Positions 8,157 through 10,528 of a stretch of 10,528 nt of DNA are shown here, piece after piece. The notes beneath the pieces were generated by a model. That model ran no database searches and was not told the DNA's origin. It was given only the letters and a program-made list of their open reading frames with translations. The translations under genes and the position numbers were made by a program. Source of the DNA: Phlegmacium glaucopus (lineage: Eukaryota; Basidiomycota; Agaricomycetes; Agaricales; Cortinariaceae); the NCBI GenBank assembly GCA_015039465.1, contig MU130624.1:425072-435599 (forward strand). Direction: 5' to 3'. How positions within the stretch are numbered: the stretch's first letter is position 1; each line of letters opens with the position of its first letter.

Positions 8157-8455
8157 GGTTGGCCACCCCTCTATGGAATTTTCAAAACGTTTTGGTTTGA
8201 GCAGCAGTCCACCATCTTCCTCCTTGAGGGTGGTCTCACCTCACCAACATCATTGTACAACCCTCACTTCTTTCTGTGGGACCCAAAGGCATTGTATAAA
8301 GACTTGCCATGCCCAATCTGCCGCCAGGTCCTGCAGCGCCATGCCACTATTTCTCGACCCTGACGATGCATTGACATAACATCTGAATTCTATATCATAG
8401 GCTATTGGTACCGGTGTGTCAATTGCCTCCATCCACAGATGAAGAAGAAGACGGT
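8157..8455 (+). pseudogene. DUF6729-like zinc-ribbon gene, first fragment
   Basis: A frame open from the base after the poly(A) tail, except for TGA at 8361-8363, which probably was an Arg codon. Residues include NPHFFLWDPKALY, then CPIC (8310-8321), LQRHATISRP, YIIGYWYRC and VNC (second CxxC at 8415-8426). The paired CxxC motifs indicate a zinc ribbon. From memory the pattern matches the DUF6729-type domain that is abundant in Agaricomycete genomes; its function is unknown to me, although repetitive, transposon-related copies are common. The upstream part of the protein is absent, presumably displaced by the LINE. The phase breaks at 8455 at an LTR insertion and resumes at 9586. I am confident that this is coding-derived, less so of the family name. 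Confidence 0.6.
8451..8455. repeat. Left target-site duplicate ACGGT of LTR B
   Basis: ACGGT here corresponds to ACAGT at 9581-9585, one G/A difference. Joining across the pair keeps the zinc-ribbon gene in phase. A 4-bp duplication (ACGG/ACAG) with LTR ends TG and CA is equally possible. Confidence 0.55.
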
Positions 8456-8599
8456 GATACACTGTCAGTACGCTAGGTGCTGTACTAACTGAGGTGTGAT
8501 GCGGCTCGGGGCTTCGGTGGCCTAAACACTGAGTCAAGTATATGCAGAAAGGTTCCAACTAAGGTAGGGTGATGAGATATGAGACGAGCGAAACGAGGA

Positions 8600-8694
8600 G
8601 CGATGTAATGATGAAAGGGTGACAAAGTAATGAAGTGGTGATGCAGTGACAAAGGGGAGATGCAGTGATGAAGGGGCAACACAGTGATGAAGTA
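8600..8694. repeat. Five tandem copies of a 19-base repeat in LTR B
   Basis: Units start at 8600, 8619, 8638, 8657 and 8676, with no indels. The approximate consensus is GTGATGCAGTGATGAAGGG. Units 3 and 4 are most alike; the outer units are more diverged. The repeat falls in the part of the LTR downstream of the TATA box. Confidence 0.7.
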
Positions 8695-8836
8695 TAGTCG
8701 CTGTATGGGCGACTTGCAGTAAAACACAATGAAATGAAGGCGAACGACGAGAGAGACGATGACAAGACTTAATTCTATACTCTGGGGAGAGAGGCGAATA
8801 CTTTCTTATTGTCCTTTGTAACTAAATTACAGGATG

Positions 8837-8844
8837 TTTTTATA
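8837..8844 (-). promoter_or_regulatory. Probable TATA box of LTR B
   Basis: TATAAAAA on the minus strand, about 389 bases from the 3' end of the LTR. That is nearly the distance seen for the TATA box in LTR A (383). Confidence 0.45.
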
Positions 8845-9580
8845 GTAGGTAGAGGAGATCACATGGCTAAGTTGCACATGGGTATCTATAAAACAAATCA
8901 AAATGATGAAACAGGAGTCCAAGAAGGACTAGGCAAAATGGGGAGACAAAACATCAGGGATAGTGGGCGATAAATGAAAGAGGACCGGTCATCGCTCCGA
9001 GGACCAGCAGGAGACATGTGGTATAGAGAGGCAATCAAGGAGCGATGGTAAATGTATCAAAAATAAAGGAAACAAAGTGTTTGAGGTAACCGAAGAGAAA
9101 TAAAAGAATATAAATGATCAGCGACCCAAAGTACCCAATGGTGTTAAGGAACTTCTCAATCCGGTGATTGTTGCTGGATAGGAGCGACTGGTAGGGTAGC
9201 AATGACGATTTGACACAGAACGATTTGGTGTAGCGTAAGGGGACATCAGTCTGGGCAGTGGACATGCCTACGACTCTTAGACAAGTGAGCATTACCAAAT
9301 ATGGAAAAAGTATGACTATACACGTGACCGCTGGTGAAAGGGAGCGAAAGGGAGGCAGAACACCTAATGTCGTCCAGGTACTGCCGGAAAAGGGGGCGAT
9401 CGTATGAGCGAAATATAGCCAAGGCATTTAGGAAGCTTCTGGGACAGTAGGGGCGACGACCGAATAGCCAGAGACTTATCTATGCAATAAAACAGCAAAT
9501 AGTTGGTGTAAGAGGCAACGTAGAGCGACGTCGCTGCCAAAAATGCGAAAAACAAAGGCAGGGAACCAGCATGTTCATCA

Positions 9581-9585
9581 ACAGT
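9581..9585. repeat. Right target-site duplicate ACAGT of LTR B
   Basis: The partner of ACGGT at 8451-8455 with a single G/A difference. Confidence 0.55.
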
Positions 9586-9910
9586 TACATTCCGGAGCTG
9601 GGACAGGCGTATCCTTGCAGTTCTACCATCTGCTCTTGCTGCTGAATTTCCTGCGTATCTAAGCCACCGCAGTGGAATGTCCAAGGCATTATTTTTGTGG
9701 ATGTGGATGTCTTTCTCAAGTGGGATGGGTGCCAAACGGTTCACTGATGCTCTCGTCACTGAATACCTTCTTCACTACGATGAACTTCACTTGCAGTACT
9801 TAGATTACATTGCAAGTAATATTATGATGAACACCTGGATAGGGAAGAAATATCAGTCATTCCTCCCATTTCACGACACCAGTCCAGATGGGCGCCATGG
9901 GCTTGTACCC
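9586..9910 (+). pseudogene. DUF6729-like zinc-ribbon gene, second fragment
   Basis: The gene resumes after LTR B: the GT left at 8454-8455 plus T9586 completes a codon, and the next 108 codons are open. Motifs in order are TFRSWDRRILAVLP, LAAEFPAYLSHRSGMSKALF, GMGAKRFTDAL, LHLQYLDY and, at the end, HGLVP. This continues the family pattern that follows the zinc ribbon (SWD...LP..LAAEFPA.L..R.G.S), which supports both fragments being one gene. An ATG at 9677 is internal, not a start. The frame stops being gene-like at 9911, a codon boundary, where an LTR begins. The rest of the protein would lie beyond the window if that LTR is bounded. No stops occur in this part. Confidence 0.6.
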
Positions 9911-10528
9911 TGCTATCACGCACCAATACTGATTGGTAGTGTGAGAAGAAAGCTTAAAAGTTGCCATCATGAAAATAAGCGGACTTTGAATTCACTTACC
10001 TATTTTGGAAGCAGCCCTGAATCGCGTTCCTGGTCAACAAATCATTTGTTCAATGTTATCACCCTCACCACTCATCATATTCTCAATGTCTCACACTATG
10101 CTCTCCATCATTTTCACTATCAACATGCTCCTAAGCATCTACCATCCATTCATTCCTTGGTTAGTGATCCAACAAAGCGATCAATCTACTATTCACATTG
10201 GTCATCGGCTCGCATTTGATCGTATCTTTGGTCCATCATTTCAAGAACGGCCCCTTTATGGACGCAACAACTACATCTCCCATTATGTACAAGGCTTTGT
10301 CATTGTTGTTGTGGCTATGGACCCACAAGTCTTCCCCTCAGCCATCTATCTTGCCATCCCTCGCTCTTGGATCTCACTCAGTCCCCTATCCTTGATTATC
10401 TACCTCTTATCTTATCATTCACTGCCAAAACCATCATTCACGCAGTACATGAAGCCTTCCCACCCTCTTTATGACAATTTAGAAAGTCCAGGAGGATCAC
10501 AACTAAGCAGGAATTGCAGATGAATCAG
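9911..10528 (+). mobile_element. LTR of family A, second copy, running off the window
   Basis: It matches the minus strand of 6085-6700 over its whole length, at roughly 85-90% by eye, and begins TGCTATCACGCACC where the other copy begins TGTTGCGCACC. It cuts the zinc-ribbon gene after VP. The 5-base left flank is TACCC; the right flank is outside the window. Whether it is a solo LTR or the left LTR of a full element cannot be seen. Both copies share a long open stretch ending in the same stop, but protein identity there is below nucleotide identity, so no gene is called. Confidence 0.75.
9922..9937. repeat. Palindrome at the 5' end of the second LTR A copy
   Basis: ACCAAT, ACTG, ATTGGT: the same palindrome as at 6677-6692, unchanged although surrounding bases differ. 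Confidence 0.5.

Larger units (their letters stand above)
8455..9580 (-). mobile_element. Solo LTR (family B) inserted in the zinc-ribbon gene
   Basis: About 1,126 bp without a recognisable gene, interrupting a frame that continues on the other side. On the minus strand it runs from TGATGAACATGCTGG to GACAGTGTATCA, giving canonical TG...CA ends if the duplication is 4 bp. A minus-strand TATAAAAA lies at 8837-8844, followed by C/T-rich sequence and a 19-base tandem repeat. Its sequence does not resemble LTR A beyond this layout, so it is a separate family. Minus-strand open stretches at 9035-9427 and 9364-9759 show no protein motifs, and the latter crosses the element boundary, so neither is called. 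Confidence 0.65.

Noticed and set aside
8485..8765. Minus-strand ORFs in LTR B rich in His, Ser and Leu
   Set aside because: They are translations of the C/T-rich 19-base tandem repeat, not a gene.
8454..9584. LTR B insertion read as an intron
   Set aside because: GT at 8454 and CAACAG ending at 9584 exist, but the second exon would be read in the wrong phase, and the interval has an LTR layout.
10005..10523. Conserved ORF in both LTR A copies (10005-10523 + and 6090-6590 -)
   Set aside because: Both end at the same stop, but protein identity (about 78% by eye) is lower than nucleotide identity, and no motif is seen. A C/T-rich strand with few stops explains it.
5346..10528. 5346-6700 and 9911-10528 as the two LTRs of one element
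   Set aside because: They are in opposite orientation, and the sequence between them is LINE, another LTR and a host-type gene. They are separate insertions.

Overview
The window looks like transposon-dense nuclear DNA from a filamentous fungus, most likely a mushroom-forming basidiomycete (Agaricomycetes). The clues are a LINE ORF2 of the basidiomycete type (endonuclease, reverse transcriptase, RNase H), and fragments of a zinc-ribbon gene that resembles, from memory, the DUF6729-type repetitive proteins of Agaricomycetes. No intact host gene, tRNA, rRNA or bacterial feature was seen. Family names come from recognising motifs, not from database searches.

Layout. Bases 1-488 are non-coding: a TTAA microsatellite and a 15-17 bp motif present twice direct and once inverted (333-433). 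Bases 489-1980 have no credible reading frame but hold an unusually dense series of short hairpins, read here as a possible structured leader. Bases 1969-2250 are a candidate ORF1 tail. Bases 2275-7633 are LINE ORF2, about 1,332 codons in one phase with seven in-frame stops and no frameshift, followed by a 3' UTR and a 19-A tail ending at 8156. ORF2 is cut inside the RNase H domain by a 1,355-bp solo LTR-like insertion (5346-6700), flanked by GCGGT on both sides. Removing the insertion restores the phase exactly.

The DUF6729-like gene begins directly after the LINE poly(A) tail (8157-8455), is split by a second, different LTR-like insertion (8455-9580, flanks ACGGT/ACAGT), continues at 9586-9910, and is cut again by an LTR (9911 to the window end) of the same family as the one in the LINE but in the opposite orientation.

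Nothing here is expected to make a working protein. The window is a nested record: a LINE and two LTR insertions landed in or next to a repetitive gene, and a further LTR of one family landed in the LINE. Six of the seven ORF2 stops are TGA, as is the stop in the zinc-ribbon gene, which fits CGA-to-TGA decay at CpG sites. The least explained part is the hairpin-rich stretch upstream of the LINE genes.
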